A stretch of DNA of 64,000 nucleotides from Novosphingobium resinovorum (GCF_001742225.1 NZ_CP017075.1:1054001-1118000); one strand, 5' to 3'. Positions 26,397 to 36,423 are shown, counted from the first letter of the stretch. Program-made: numbers and translations. The notes: a model not told the origin generated them from the sequence alone.

Positions 26397-26530
26397 CGTC
26401 ATCCCGGCTAAGGCTGGGACCGCTGGCGGCCTGACGAAAGCTTGCGCCGAGGCTTCGGCGAATGACGCTGCGGCCTCACGCAGGCTTGCATGATGGCCAC
26501 AACGGTCCCAGCTTTCGCTGGGATGACGAC
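26397..26530. repeat. intergenic inverted repeat family C
   Basis: Arms CGTCATCCCGGCTAAGGCTG and its complement at 26512-26530 (GGTCCCAGCTTTCGCTGGGATGACG region) enclose about 90 bases that contain further partial inverted repeats. This is a common alphaproteobacterial repeat type. It occupies most of the gap between TetR and cysQ. Confidence 0.7.
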
Positions 26531-26556
26531 GCAGTGGGCGAATGAAGGGGCCGCGC

Positions 26557-27294
26557 TCAAACCAACGCCGCGACCTCGCGCAGCACCATGTCAGCGTGTT
26601 CCTTCCGGCAGATCAGCAGGTCGGGCATGTAGACGTCCTCGCGGTTGTAGACCAAAGGCGAACCGTCGATCCGCGAGACATGCAGCCCCCAGCCGAGGGC
26701 GACAGCCGCAGGCGCGCAGCTGTCCCACTCGTACTGCCCGCCCGAGTGCAGGTAGATGTCCGCCTGCCCGAGCAGGATAGCCATTGCCTTGGCCCCGGCC
26801 GAACCCATCGGCACCAGTTCGGCACCGATCGTCTCCGCCACGCTGGTAGCCTCTTTCGCGGGCCGGGTGCGGCTCACGACCATGCGCAGCTTTTCCGGCG
26901 CGGGCGGAACCTCGCCCGGCTGGTCCGAACGCAGCACGAGGTCGGCGCCCGGCAGCGCCACTGCGCCCAGCACCGGCACGCCGTCCACCGCAAGGCCGAC
27001 ATGGACCGCCCAGTCGGCGCGCTCCTCGCCGTATTCGCGGGTGCCGTCCACGGGGTCCACGATCCATACGCGGCTCATGGCCAGGCGCTCGGCGTTGTCC
27101 TTCTCCTCCTCGGAGAGCAGGCCGTCCTCGGGACGCTGCTCACGCAGGGCGTGGCAGAGGAACTGGTTGGCGGTCTGGTCGCCCGCCTTGCCCAGTGCTT
27201 TCCCGCCGAACAGGCCGGAGCCACGCACGCTGAGGAGGATCTTGCCCGCTTCGTCCGCCAGCTTCGCCGCGAGATCGCCGTCGGTATAGGACAT
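26557..27294 (-). CDS. cysQ: 3'(2'),5'-bisphosphate nucleotidase
   Basis: 245 residues; removes the 3'-phosphate of PAP formed during sulfate assimilation or sulfation and so relieves product inhibition. Inositol-phosphatase superfamily motifs: LLSEEEKD (metal Glu), VWIVDPVDGTREY (DPxDGT) and GGQYEWDSCAPAAVALGWG (WDxxAP). The start ATG overlaps the TGA of cysNC by one base (TGATG), so the two are translationally coupled. Confidence 0.93.
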   Translation of the reverse strand: MSYTDGDLAAKLADEAGKILLSVRGSGLFGGKALGKAGDQTANQFLCHALREQRPEDGLLSEEEKDNAERLAMSRVWIVDPVDGTREYGEERADWAVHVGLAVDGVPVLGAVALPGADLVLRSDQPGEVPPAPEKLRMVVSRTRPAKEATSVAETIGAELVPMGSAGAKAMAILLGQADIYLHSGGQYEWDSCAPAAVALGWGLHVSRIDGSPLVYNREDVYMPDLLICRKEHADMVLREVAALV

Positions 27295-29216
27295 CAGGCG
27301 TCTCCCAGCAGGGTGTTGACGATGAGTTCGGCCGCTTCCTCGGGCGAGATGACCGTCGTGTCGATCCGCACCTCGGGATTGCGCGGCGCTTCGTAGGGAC
27401 TGTCGATGCCGGTGAAGTTCTTCAGCTCACCGGAACGCGCCTTCTTGTAGAGGCCCTTGACGTCGCGCGCCTCGGCAACCTTCAGCGGGGTGTCGATGAA
27501 CACCTCGATGAATTCACCCTCGGGCAGCATCGCGCGCACCATCTCGCGGTCCGCCTGGAACGGCGAGATGAACGCGGTGATGACGATCAGCCCTGCGTCG
27601 GTCATCAGCTTCGAGACTTCGCCCACGCGGCGGATGTTCTCGATGCGGTCGGCCTCGGTGAAGCCCAGATCCTTGTTCAGACCGTGGCGCACGTTGTCCC
27701 CGTCGAGCAGGAAGGTGTGCCGGTTCATCCGGTGCAGCTTCTTCTCGACCATGTTGGCGATCGTGGACTTGCCCGAACCCGAAAGACCGGTGAACCACAG
27801 CACGGCGGGCTTCTGGTTCTTGAGCCCCGCATGCTGCTTGCGGTCGATGTCGACGGCCTGCCAGTGGACGTTCTGCGAACGGCGCAGCGAGAAGTTGAGC
27901 ATGCCCGCCGCGACGGTGGCGTTGGTCATCTTGTCGATCAGAATGAAGCCGCCGAGCGTGCGGTTCTCGGCATAAGGCTCGAAGACGACCTGCTTGTCGG
28001 TGGTCAGTTCCGCCACGCCGATGGCGTTGAGGTCCAGCGTCTTGGCCGCCATGTGCTCCATGGTGTTGACGTTGACCGTGTACTTGGGCTCGGCCACGGT
28101 CGCGGAGACCTGCTGCGTGCCCAGCTTGAGCCAATAGGCGCGGCCAGGGATCAGCGCCTCGTCGGCCAGCCACACGATCGTCGATTCGAACTGGTCGGCG
28201 GTCTGCGGCGGATTGTCGGCGACCGAGATGACCGAGCCGCGCGAGCAGTCGATTTCATCTTCGAAACACACCGTAACCGACTGGCCGGCAACGGCTTCGT
28301 CGAGATCGCCGTCATAGGTAACGACGCGGGTGATCGCGCTGGTCTTGCCCGAGGGCAGTACGCGGATCTTGTCGCCCGGCTTGACGCTGCCGGTGGCGAT
28401 GAGGCCCGAGAAGCCGCGGAAGTCGAGGTTGGGACGGTTCACCCACTGCACCGGCAGGCGGAACGGCTTGTCGGCATCGACCGAGGAGAGAACCTCGACG
28501 GTTTCGAGGTGCTCCACCAGCGTCGGCCCCTTGTACCAGGGCGTATTGGCCGAAGGCGTGGTGATGTTGTCGCCCTTGAAGCCGGAGATCGGCATCGCGG
28601 TGAAGCTGTCGATCCCGATCGACCTGGCGAACTCGGCGTAGTCCTTGACGATGCCGTCGAACACGGCCTGGTCGTAGTCGACGAGGTCCATCTTGTTCAC
28701 CGCCAGCACAATGTTCTTGATGCCGATCAGGTGGCACAAGTACGAATGGCGGCGCGTCTGCACCAGCACGCCCTTGCGCGCATCGATCAGGATCACCGCG
28801 AGGTCGGCGGTCGAGGCGCCCGTCACCATGTTGCGGGTGTACTGTTCGTGGCCGGGGCAGTCGGCGACGATGAACTTACGCTTCTCGGTGTTGAAGAAGC
28901 GGTAGGCCACGTCGATGGTGATGCCCTGCTCGCGCTCGGCGGCGAGGCCGTCGACGAGGAGCGCGAAGTCGATCTCCTGCCCCTGCGTGCCGACCTTCTT
29001 GGAGTCGGCGGTGAGCGCGTCGAGCTGGTCCTCGAAGATCATCTTCGAATCGTAGAGCAGGCGCCCGATCAGGGTGGACTTGCCGTCGTCGACGCTGCCG
29101 CAGGTGATGAAGCGCAGCATCGTCTTGTGCTCGTGCTGGACGAGGTAGGCGTCGATGTCCTCGGCGATGAGCTTGTCGGTGACGTAGACCGCTTCCTTGG
29201 TGTCGATATCGGCCAT
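27294..29216 (-). CDS. cysNC: bifunctional sulfate adenylyltransferase subunit 1 / adenylylsulfate kinase
   Basis: 640 residues. The N-terminal ~440 residues are the CysN GTPase: P-loop [34 protein letters not shown], then EF-Tu-like barrels. The C-terminal ~180 residues are APS kinase CysC: P-loop [14 protein letters not shown], then [17 protein letters not shown] and [14 protein letters not shown]. Both activities look intact. With CysD it makes APS from sulfate and ATP and phosphorylates it to PAPS. It overlaps cysD upstream and cysQ downstream by one base each (TGATG). Confidence 0.96.
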   Translation of the reverse strand: MADIDTKEAVYVTDKLIAEDIDAYLVQHEHKTMLRFITCGSVDDGKSTLIGRLLYDSKMIFEDQLDALTADSKKVGTQGQEIDFALLVDGLAAEREQGITIDVAYRFFNTEKRKFIVADCPGHEQYTRNMVTGASTADLAVILIDARKGVLVQTRRHSYLCHLIGIKNIVLAVNKMDLVDYDQAVFDGIVKDYAEFARSIGIDSFTAMPISGFKGDNITTPSANTPWYKGPTLVEHLETVEVLSSVDADKPFRLPVQWVNRPNLDFRGFSGLIATGSVKPGDKIRVLPSGKTSAITRVVTYDGDLDEAVAGQSVTVCFEDEIDCSRGSVISVADNPPQTADQFESTIVWLADEALIPGRAYWLKLGTQQVSATVAEPKYTVNVNTMEHMAAKTLDLNAIGVAELTTDKQVVFEPYAENRTLGGFILIDKMTNATVAAGMLNFSLRRSQNVHWQAVDIDRKQHAGLKNQKPAVLWFTGLSGSGKSTIANMVEKKLHRMNRHTFLLDGDNVRHGLNKDLGFTEADRIENIRRVGEVSKLMTDAGLIVITAFISPFQADREMVRAMLPEGEFIEVFIDTPLKVAEARDVKGLYKKARSGELKNFTGIDSPYEAPRNPEVRIDTTVISPEEAAELIVNTLLGDA

Positions 29217-30118
29217 CAGAAGTACCCCTGCTGCTTCTTCACTTCCATGCCGGCGCCGCCGGCGTCCTTGTCGATGGCGCGGCCCTGTCGCTCGCTGGTG
29301 GTCGTGAGGAGGGTTTCCTGGATCACCTCGGGCAGCGTCTTCGCCTCGCTCTCCACTGCACCCGTCAGCGGGTAGCAGCCCAGCGTGCGGAAGCGGATCG
29401 AGCGCTCTACCGGCACTTCGCCGTCCTTGAGCGGGAAGCGGTCGTCATCGACCATCAGCAGCATGCCGTCGCGCTCCACGGTGGGGCGCTTGTCCGCGAA
29501 ATAGAGCGGGACGATGGGGATGTCGTTGAGGTGGATGTACTGCCAGATATCCAGCTCGGTCCAGTTGGAGATCGGGAACACGCGGATCGATTCCCCGCGC
29601 GCCTTGCGGGCGTTGTAGAGGTTCCACAGCTCCGGACGCTGGTTCTTCGGGTCCCAGCCGTGCGAGGAGGTGCGGAACGAGAAGATGCGCTCCTTGGCGC
29701 GGCTCTTCTCCTCGTCACGGCGGGCGCCGCCGAAAGCCGCATCGAAGCCGTACTTGTCGAGTGCCTGCTTCAGACCTTCGGTCTTCCACATGTCGGTGTG
29801 GAGCGCGCCGTGGTCGAAGGGATTGATGCCTTTCTCGGCCGCTTCCGGGTTCTGGTAGACCAGCAGCTCCATACCGCTGTCGCGCGCCATCTTGTCGCGC
29901 AGGTCGTACATCGCCTTGAATTTCCACGTGGTGTCGACATGGAGCAGCGGGAACGGCGGCGGCGAGGGATAGAACGCCTTGCGCGCAAGGTGCAGCATCA
30001 CCGCGCTGTCCTTGCCGACGGAATAGAGCATCACCGGCTTCTCGGCCTCGGCGACGACTTCGCGGATGATATGGATGGCTTCGGCCTCGAGTCTGTCGAG
30101 GTGCGTCAGGGTCTTCAT
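29216..30118 (-). CDS. cysD: sulfate adenylyltransferase subunit 2
   Basis: 300 residues, the usual length. PP-loop ATP pyrophosphatase signature [35 protein letters not shown] and [18 protein letters not shown] are typical CysD segments. Start at ATG 30118 ([21 protein letters not shown]); the frame is open further upstream but without coding character. First gene of the cysDNC-cysQ operon, divergent from a LuxR-type regulator across 105 bp that hold a perfect palindrome. Confidence 0.95.
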   Translation of the reverse strand: MKTLTHLDRLEAEAIHIIREVVAEAEKPVMLYSVGKDSAVMLHLARKAFYPSPPPFPLLHVDTTWKFKAMYDLRDKMARDSGMELLVYQNPEAAEKGINPFDHGALHTDMWKTEGLKQALDKYGFDAAFGGARRDEEKSRAKERIFSFRTSSHGWDPKNQRPELWNLYNARKARGESIRVFPISNWTELDIWQYIHLNDIPIVPLYFADKRPTVERDGMLLMVDDDRFPLKDGEVPVERSIRFRTLGCYPLTGAVESEAKTLPEVIQETLLTTTSERQGRAIDKDAGGAGMEVKKQQGYF

Positions 30119-30203
30119 CAGGATCTCTGGTCCTTTGGCCTTCGCAGGGTCGCCCTCTTGTTGGGCTCGAATCGCTCTTTGCAAGGATGACAAATCGCAG
30201 AAC

Positions 30204-30217
30204 CTCCCATATGGGAG
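30204..30217. promoter_or_regulatory. perfect 14-bp palindrome overlapping the luxR-type ribosome site
   Basis: CTCCCATATGGGAG lies in the 105-bp cysD/luxR intergenic region. The right arm GGGAG runs into GGGAGGGAG, the ribosome site of the regulator, whose ATG is at 30224. It could be an operator or an mRNA hairpin hiding the ribosome site. Confidence 0.6.
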
Positions 30218-30223
30218 GGAGAT

Positions 30224-31312
30224 ATGGCTCTGACATCCAACGATGAGACAGATTTGCTGCTGCCGCTGATAGCGGGGATTGGCGACAAGGCGCAGTTTGC
30301 CGAGTTTCTCGAGCGCCTGCGTCGCCGGAGCGATGCCGAGTACGTCAGCATCGTGATGAAGCAGGGCGACGGCCCGCATGCCCAGATCACCGACTTCCAC
30401 GCCGGACGCGACTTGCGCAGCGAGGCGCGCGAACTCGATCCGTTCGAGATGCATGCGCTGGAGCGCCTGCACTACGACCAACTGCGCCCGGGCCGCGTCT
30501 ACAGCGTCGGCGAGTTCGTGGACCACGATCCCGTCTTCCGGGCCGACCGCCTGGCCAAGATGGCGCGCCTCGGTATCGCCGACGAGCGGGTGGTGCGCCT
30601 GCCGCGTGTCGCGGAGACCGATGCATGGCTTATCCTCGCCCGCGCTAAACCTTGCGAGGCGGCGGACAGCGCCCTGCTCTCCTCGCTCGCGCCTTACGTG
30701 GAGGCCGCGCTGCGCAGCTATGTCGCGCTGGAGCACCACCGCATCCGCGCCAGCGTCAGTGCGCAGGGCATGGCGCGCAGCGCTACGGCATGGATGGTGT
30801 TCGACCGCGAGGCGCGGCTATTGGCCATCGACCCGCGCCTCGATGCATGGATGCGCGGGAATCTCGGCTACACGCCGCGCGTGGGGGAGCGCCTGCGCGA
30901 TCTCGGCGTCCATGCGGAGCGTGAACTGGGCGGGGCAGCCGTGCTGTTCGCCTCGTCGACGCCGCCCCCGCCGCGTGCAGTGATGCTGCATGAGGACCCT
31001 CGGCTGGAAGCGCTGCTGACGGCCACCAGCGACATGCCGCGCCCCTCGATGCTGGCGCTGTGCCGCCTGCCCAATGCAAGAACGCCGGCGAGCGTGGAGC
31101 GCCTCACCCGCCTGTTCGACCTGCCCCCGCGCGAGGCGCAGCTGGCGATCGCGCTGAACGAGGGGCAATCTATCGCCGAGGCGGCCGAAAACATGGGCCT
31201 GACGCTGGAAACGGCGCGCAATTATTCCAAGCGCCTCTACGCCAAGCTGGGCGTGCGCGGGCAAGCGGAACTGGTGCGGCTGGTCAGCGACAGCGTGGCG
31301 GTGATGGGGTGA
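30224..31312 (+). CDS. LuxR-type HTH regulator, divergent from cysD
   Basis: 362 residues. The C-terminal LuxR/GerE helix-turn-helix is at ~296-358 ([60 protein letters not shown]). The N-terminal ~280 residues have no recognised autoinducer or receiver domain and may be a PAS/GAF-like sensor with an unknown ligand. Strong GGGAGG ribosome site. The divergent position next to cysDNC suggests a role in sulfate assimilation, but no evidence proves it. Confidence 0.85.
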   Translation: MALTSNDETDLLLPLIAGIGDKAQFAEFLERLRRRSDAEYVSIVMKQGDGPHAQITDFHAGRDLRSEARELDPFEMHALERLHYDQLRPGRVYSVGEFVDHDPVFRADRLAKMARLGIADERVVRLPRVAETDAWLILARAKPCEAADSALLSSLAPYVEAALRSYVALEHHRIRASVSAQGMARSATAWMVFDREARLLAIDPRLDAWMRGNLGYTPRVGERLRDLGVHAERELGGAAVLFASSTPPPPRAVMLHEDPRLEALLTATSDMPRPSMLALCRLPNARTPASVERLTRLFDLPPREAQLAIALNEGQSIAEAAENMGLTLETARNYSKRLYAKLGVRGQAELVRLVSDSVAVMG

Positions 31313-31322
31313 AGTGCGGAAG

Positions 31323-31438
31323 AGCCCACCCCCAGCCCCTCCCGCAAGCGGGAGGGGGAATCTAGCCGGAGACGCCCCTCCCGCAAGCGGGGGGAGCGAG
31401 ACTTGGCGATTTATCGCCTAGTCGCGGCGGGGTGGGCC
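31323..31438 (+). repeat. intergenic repeat family E, copy 2
   Basis: CCCACCCCCAGCCCCTCCCG ... GGCGGGGTGGGCC with two inner CCCCTCCCGC-AAG-CGGGGGG hairpins. It starts 10 bp after the LuxR-type stop and ends just before the acyl-CoA dehydrogenase stop (31447). Confidence 0.8.
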
Positions 31439-31446
31439 TTCGAGCC

Positions 31447-32364
31447 TCACCCCCAAAGCGCCTCCGCCGCCGCCAGCCCCTGCTCGCCGCGCCCGCCCAG
31501 TTCGGCGGTCAGCAGCTTGAGGCGATAGGTCCACAAGTGCAGCGGATGTTCCAGCGTCATGCCCATGCCGCCAAGGAACTGGTGGTAGTCGTAGCACACC
31601 CGCTTCGCCGCCTCCTGCGCATGCAGAAGGGCCAGCGCGGCGTCGCCGGGATCGCCGGTCCCGGCCGCACGCAGGGCGAGCCAGTAGACCGAGTTGGTCA
31701 TGACCTGGTCTTCGGCCAGACGATGCCGCATGCCCTGAAAGGTGGCCAGCGGGCGGCCGAACTGCTTGCGCTCTGACGCGTAAGTCACCGTAGACGCCAG
31801 CGCCGCGCCCAGCAGGCCCGCGGCTTCGGCCGCGCTTCCCACGCGCCACGAACGCAGCACTTCGGCAGGATCGACCTCATACGCAGTCATCGCATCCGGC
31901 AGACCGGTCAGGAACGCCACGGGATAGGCATAAAGCGCATCCTCCTGCGCCGCCGCGATCACACTCTCGTCCGCCTTGAAGCTGCGCACGCCCGAAGGCC
32001 CGACGATCACGACGCTCGCCCCCGGCCGCAGGAAACGCACCGGACCAGCCGTGCGCCCCTCCTCGACCAGACACAGCGGACGCGGCAGGTCCGGATCGAT
32101 CAGCGGGCGTACGAAGGACGAGGCCGCCGCCTCTAGTGCAAAGGGCAGCCGCGCCAGCTTCTCCACCACCAGCGCGGCGGTGACGGGGCCGAGTTCCTCG
32201 ACCATCAGCACGTCGAGAAACCCGTTCTCGACCAGCGCCGCGTCAAGTTCCGCGCTTTCGAGCGTGAGGCCGGCATCGTGCAGCGGAACGCCCGCGTAAG
32301 GCCGCGCGAGGCTGTCGATGAAGTCGAGGACCTGCCGCTGGTCCTCGTTGAGGGACAAGTGCAT
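31447..32364 (-). CDS. acyl-CoA dehydrogenase, small (non-catalytic-type) subunit
   Basis: 305 residues, shorter than the ~380 of a full dehydrogenase. The N-terminal helical and middle domains are abbreviated (no WxTS motif), but the C-terminal four-helix part with the FAD contact is kept (SERKQFGRPLATFQGMRHRLAED) and the end LGGMGMTLEHPLHLWTYRLKLL is typical of the small partner in alpha2beta2 dehydrogenases. ATG at 32364 overlaps the stop of the larger partner (TGATG), which argues for 1:1 assembly. Confidence 0.87.
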   Translation of the reverse strand: MHLSLNEDQRQVLDFIDSLARPYAGVPLHDAGLTLESAELDAALVENGFLDVLMVEELGPVTAALVVEKLARLPFALEAAASSFVRPLIDPDLPRPLCLVEEGRTAGPVRFLRPGASVVIVGPSGVRSFKADESVIAAAQEDALYAYPVAFLTGLPDAMTAYEVDPAEVLRSWRVGSAAEAAGLLGAALASTVTYASERKQFGRPLATFQGMRHRLAEDQVMTNSVYWLALRAAGTGDPGDAALALLHAQEAAKRVCYDYHQFLGGMGMTLEHPLHLWTYRLKLLTAELGGRGEQGLAAAEALWG

Positions 32365-33509
32365 CAGCGCGGCTCCCGAGGCAGTTCCAGCACGTCGCTG
32401 GCGATGATGTTGAGCTGGATTTCCGCCGACCCCGCCGCGACGCCCGCGACGATCCCGCGCTGGTGGTGCATCTTGAGATACGGCGAGGCCCCCGCGAGCG
32501 CTTCGGGCAGGAACTCGACGACGAATTCGCACACCGCCCGCTCGGCCATGACGGTGGCGTAGCGCGCGGAACTGGACTCCGCACCGATCGCGAGGCCCTC
32601 GACGCGCTTCTGGACGACGGCGTAGTTCGCCGTGCCCGCCGCCTCGCACAGTGCGGCACAACGCGCCGCCTCGATCCGCACATGTTCGCGCGCAAAGCGC
32701 CCCTGCTCCTTGAGCATCGCCACCGCCCGATCGAGCGCCGCGCGCGCCAGCGTGAAGCGCGGGATGCCGAGCCGCTCGTTGCGCAGCGAATAGGCGACGA
32801 TCTCCCATGCCTGCCCTTCCTCGCCGAAGCGGGCGGTTTCGGGCACGGTGACGTCGTCGAAGAAGACCTCATGGATGTCGCCCTCGCCGATCAGCGAGGG
32901 AATCTGGCGCACGGTGATGCCGGGCGTGTCCATCGGCACCAGAATGATGGTGATGCCCTTCTTGCGGTCGTCGCTGGTGCGCGTCAGCAGGAAACAGGTG
33001 TCGGCGAGGCCCGCATAGCTGGTCCAGATCTTCTGGCCGCTGATGACGTAGTTGCCTTCGGTCAGCGTGGCTCGCGTCCGCAGCGAGGCTAGGTCCGACC
33101 CGGCGTCAGGTTCCGAAAAACCCTGACACCACAGCGATTCCCCGCGCGTGATCGGCTCGAGGTAGCGGGCCTTCTGCTCGGGCGTGCCGTACTTCTCCAG
33201 CGTCGGGCCGATCCAGTTGACGTTCATGTACTGGCCGCCGCGCGGCTCGCCGGCGATCCACATCTCTTCGGAGAGGATCTGCTGTTCCCACGGGCCGAGG
33301 CCCTCGCCGCCCATCTCGACCGGCCAGTGCGGGAAGAGGATGCCCGCTTCCGCCAGCTTGACACAGAAGTCGCGCGCGAAGGCGGTCAGCGCCGGGGACG
33401 CAGGGCCGTGTTCCGAGAACTTCTCCCAGTCCGCAGGCAGGTTGGCGTGTAGGAAGTCGCGGATCTTGTGCCGGAAGGCGTCCTGCCCGGCGGTCCATTC
33501 GAATTGCAT
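32364..33509 (-). CDS. acyl-CoA dehydrogenase, large subunit
   Basis: 381 residues, full length. FAD/substrate motifs: WCQGFSEPDAGSDLASLRTRA and SGQKIWTSYAG in the beta domain; C-terminus AAGSAEIQLNIIASDVLELPREPR with a Glu at the usual position of the catalytic base in this group. It catalyses alpha,beta-desaturation of an acyl-CoA, probably as a heterotetramer with the coupled small subunit. It is divergent from the Rieske ferredoxin gene across 163 bp. Confidence 0.92.
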   Translation of the reverse strand: MQFEWTAGQDAFRHKIRDFLHANLPADWEKFSEHGPASPALTAFARDFCVKLAEAGILFPHWPVEMGGEGLGPWEQQILSEEMWIAGEPRGGQYMNVNWIGPTLEKYGTPEQKARYLEPITRGESLWCQGFSEPDAGSDLASLRTRATLTEGNYVISGQKIWTSYAGLADTCFLLTRTSDDRKKGITIILVPMDTPGITVRQIPSLIGEGDIHEVFFDDVTVPETARFGEEGQAWEIVAYSLRNERLGIPRFTLARAALDRAVAMLKEQGRFAREHVRIEAARCAALCEAAGTANYAVVQKRVEGLAIGAESSSARYATVMAERAVCEFVVEFLPEALAGASPYLKMHHQRGIVAGVAAGSAEIQLNIIASDVLELPREPR

Positions 33510-33672
33510 CGGGGCGGCGCCCTCCTCTCAGCCTTTCGTTAGGCACAGGCAGCCTCGCCCCACAACCGCCGGGGCGTCGGAATCGCTGGCGCGATTGCGC
33601 ATCGACCACTTGTGCTGGAAATCACCTGCGGAGTACCGCAAGGACGCAGCGAAGAGATACGAAAGGACACGG

Positions 33673-33987
33673 GTGAGCGAGAAGGCATTCGTCGCGGTGG
33701 CGAAACTCGATGAAGTTCCGCAGGGCGGCAAGAAAGTGGTCGAGGTGGGCGGGATCAGCGTGCTCCTCGTCGGCGCGCGGGATCAGGTCTACGCGGTGCG
33801 CAACTTGTGCAGCCACGCCTACGAAACGCTTGAATGCGGCCGCGTGCGCGCGGGGTGGATTTCCTGCCCGGTTCACGGCGCGCGTTTCGATCTGGAAACC
33901 GGCAAGCCGATAAACCCGCCCGCCTCGATGCCGATCGATACTTATGAAGTGCGGATCGAGGGCGACGTGATCGAGGTGGCGGTCTAA
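33673..33987 (+). CDS. Rieske-type [2Fe-2S] ferredoxin
   Basis: 104 residues, a stand-alone Rieske domain. Ligands: Cys46-x-His48 (LCSHAYE) and Cys65-x-x-His68 (SCPVHGARFD). Start at GTG 33673 with AAAGGA (33662-33667). Such ferredoxins carry electrons to oxygenases, but no oxygenase is visible in this window; alternatively it serves another redox partner. It is followed 70 bp later by a second dehydrogenase pair on the same strand. Confidence 0.92.
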   Translation: MSEKAFVAVAKLDEVPQGGKKVVEVGGISVLLVGARDQVYAVRNLCSHAYETLECGRVRAGWISCPVHGARFDLETGKPINPPASMPIDTYEVRIEGDVIEVAV

Positions 33988-34057
33988 CCTCCCGATATCG
34001 CCCGCGCGTACCGCCCCTTATGGACGCGCCGCCGTGCCCCGTGCTTGGACGGTCTCC

Positions 34058-35239
34058 ATGACCGATACGCCCGATCTCGAAGCGCTGCGCCGCGAAGTGC
34101 GCGCCTTCCTAGCCGCCGAGGCGCCGACCGGCTGGCGCGACGCGAGCCGCACGCAGGACGACTTCGTCCGCACCCAGCGCGACTGGTTTACGCGGCTGGT
34201 TTCGGCAGGCTACGCCATCCCGCACTGGCCTGCCACGTTCCCCGGCGGCGGCCGCAGCCTGGCCGAGCAGAAAGTGATCTACGAGGAACTGGCGAAGGCA
34301 GACTGTCCGCGCCTGCTGCTCTCCTTCGTCTCGACGTACCATGCCTTCGCAACGTTGCACGAATGTGCGACCCGGGAGCAGCAGGACCGCTACCTCCCGC
34401 GCATCCTCGAGGGCGAGACATGGTGCCAGGGCTTCTCCGAGCCCGGCGCCGGATCAGACCTCGCCGCCATCAAGACCAGGGCGGAGCGCAAGGGCGACGT
34501 CTACGTCGTCAACGGCCAGAAGGTCTGGTCGACGATGGCGCAGTTCGCGCAACGGTGCCTGCTGCTGGTGCGCACCTCCTCGGACGGCCCCAAGCAGGCG
34601 GGCATCACGTACCTGCTGATGGACATGAAGGCACCCGGCGTCTCTGTCCGCCCGATCCACCAGATCCAGGGCGACGAGGAATTCGCCGAGATCTTCCTCG
34701 ACAATGTGGAAATCCCCGTCTCCGAGCGCGTCGGCGATGAGGGCAAGGGCTGGGCCGTGGCGCAGGCGACGCTCGCTTCCGAGCGCGGGCTGACGCTGAT
34801 GGAGTTGTCCTACCGCATGCGCGGCGCCCTGTCGCGCGTGGCCTCGCTGATCCGCGAGCACGGACACGAGGACGATCGCGGAGTGCTGCGGGATTTCGGC
34901 GAACTGGTGACGCAAGTGGACGCCGTGTGCGCCGTCGCCGACCAGTTCCTGGACAACCGGATCAAGGGCATCGAGCGCATTGGCGACGCCTCCATCATCA
35001 AGAACAGCTACAGCCGCGCGCTCAGGGCCTATGCGAAGCTGGGCCTGCGCCTTGGCGGCATCGCGGAGCAATACGTAGCGCCGATCACCTTCGGCGACCT
35101 CAATACCGGCAACTGGATGGCGGACTTCATGAACTCCTACGCCTGGACCATCGCCGGGGGCAGCGAGGAAGTGCAGCGTAATATCATCGCCGAGCGCATG
35201 CTCGACATGCCGCGCGAGCCGAAAGCCTGGGTGGCCTGA
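34058..35239 (+). CDS. acyl-CoA dehydrogenase, large subunit
   Basis: 393 residues from ATG 34058; a GTG at 34034 could add eight residues. Motifs: WCQGFSEPGAGSDLAAIKTRAE, NGQKVWSTMAQF and IAGGSEEVQRNIIAERMLDMPREPK. Full-length desaturating subunit, paralogous to the 32364-33509 protein. The small subunit gene starts one base after its stop, so the two form a pair. Confidence 0.92.
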   Translation: MTDTPDLEALRREVRAFLAAEAPTGWRDASRTQDDFVRTQRDWFTRLVSAGYAIPHWPATFPGGGRSLAEQKVIYEELAKADCPRLLLSFVSTYHAFATLHECATREQQDRYLPRILEGETWCQGFSEPGAGSDLAAIKTRAERKGDVYVVNGQKVWSTMAQFAQRCLLLVRTSSDGPKQAGITYLLMDMKAPGVSVRPIHQIQGDEEFAEIFLDNVEIPVSERVGDEGKGWAVAQATLASERGLTLMELSYRMRGALSRVASLIREHGHEDDRGVLRDFGELVTQVDAVCAVADQFLDNRIKGIERIGDASIIKNSYSRALRAYAKLGLRLGGIAEQYVAPITFGDLNTGNWMADFMNSYAWTIAGGSEEVQRNIIAERMLDMPREPKAWVA

Positions 35240-35240
35240 C

Positions 35241-36245
35241 ATGATCGAACTGAACGAACTGACCGACGCCGCGCAGAAGGCGTTCCCCGCCGACGCACTC
35301 TCCCCCGGCCGCAATGAAAGCTGGCGGCTGGTGGCGGAGATGGGCTGGCTGATGGTGCGCCTGCCCGAGGAAGACGGCGGCCTCGGCCTTGATCGAGAGG
35401 CTTCCGCCGCGATCCATTTCGAGATGGGCCGCGTGCTGGCGACGACGCCGCTGATCCCGGCGCAATTGGGCCTGCAGGCCGTGCTGGCGAGCGAGATTGC
35501 GGCGCGGGTCGAGTGGCTGGAACGGCTGGCGGGGGGCGAATACGCCCCCCTGCACCTGCTCCCCGCGAAGCTGGAGGCGGCACCGAATGGTACGCTTTCG
35601 GGCGTAGTCGGCGGTGTGTTCGATGCGGACATGGCGGTGGCGGTCGTTGCGAAGCTGCCGGGCGGCTATGCCCTCGTGCCGACCGATGCGCCGGGTGTTT
35701 CTATCGTGGAGCGCGCGATCTGGGACCCCAGCCGGCGCCTGTTCGACATCGTTCTTGATGGATACGCGCCCGATCCGGCACTCATGCTCACCGATGCGGA
35801 CGGCGCTGCAGCGCTGCACGACGCGCTGGCGCCCGAAGCGCACCTTGCCGTCGCCGCCGACTGCCTCGGTGCCGCGAATGCCGCATTGGAACTCACCATC
35901 GAATACATGAAGATGCGCCGCCAGTTCGACCGGCCCATCGCCATGTTCCAGGCTCTCAAGCACCGCGCCGCCGATATGAAGGCGCGCATTGCCGTGGCCG
36001 AGGCGCTCCTGTGGAACCGGGTGCGCGACGATGCCGCAACCCTCGTCCAGTGCGCCGCGGCGAAGACGCTGGCGGCCGAGGCCTTCGCATTCGTCACCGA
36101 AGAGGCGATCCAGCTTCACGGCGGCATCGGCCTGACCGAGGAACACCCGATCCACCGCTTCATGAAACGCGCGATGCTGAACCTGCAGCTTTGCGGATCG
36201 CCAGACCTGTGGAACGAGCGGACGGGGCGAGAGGCGCTGGGCTGA
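35241..36245 (+). CDS. acyl-CoA dehydrogenase, small subunit
   Basis: 334 residues. Reduced beta domain; FAD-contact segment MRRQFDRPIAMFQALKHRAADM and C-terminal HGGIGLTEEHPIHRFMKRAML as in small partners. It lacks the YxGxxE catalytic end of the large subunit. The ATG is one base past the upstream TGA, so it is translationally coupled. Confidence 0.87.
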   Translation: MIELNELTDAAQKAFPADALSPGRNESWRLVAEMGWLMVRLPEEDGGLGLDREASAAIHFEMGRVLATTPLIPAQLGLQAVLASEIAARVEWLERLAGGEYAPLHLLPAKLEAAPNGTLSGVVGGVFDADMAVAVVAKLPGGYALVPTDAPGVSIVERAIWDPSRRLFDIVLDGYAPDPALMLTDADGAAALHDALAPEAHLAVAADCLGAANAALELTIEYMKMRRQFDRPIAMFQALKHRAADMKARIAVAEALLWNRVRDDAATLVQCAAAKTLAAEAFAFVTEEAIQLHGGIGLTEEHPIHRFMKRAMLNLQLCGSPDLWNERTGREALG

Positions 36246-36264
36246 CAGATCGGCCGGAGCAATT

Positions 36265-36386
36265 CGTCGTCCTGGACTTGATCCGGGACCGGTGGCTGTC
36301 TTTAGGCGCAGTTCATGCGGCAAGGTGTCTAAGCGACGGGTAGGCTGTTCACGGGCAGCGGTCCCGGATCAAGTCCGGGACGACGG
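36265..36386. repeat. intergenic inverted repeat family B, copy 1
   Basis: Arms CGTCGTCCTGGACTTGATCC and GGATCAAGTCCGGGACGACG (about 25 bp each) around 70 bases. It lies between the small dehydrogenase subunit and the CDF gene. A second copy is at 52633-52743. Confidence 0.8.
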
Positions 36387-36423
36387 TAAGCAACGCCCTG
36401 CCCCGCCGCTCGTTGTGCCGGGC

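Noticed and set aside
27684..29375. 563-codon plus-strand frame opposite cysNC
   Set aside because: Antisense shadow; cysNC motifs are complete on the minus strand.
29216..30739. CysD with a 200-residue N-terminal extension
   Set aside because: The extension is antisense to the LuxR-type gene and has no coding character; normal CysD length is obtained from ATG 30118.
33673..33987. Ring-hydroxylating oxygenase subunit
   Set aside because: Only a 104-residue Rieske domain is present; no catalytic mononuclear-iron domain in this frame or its neighbours.
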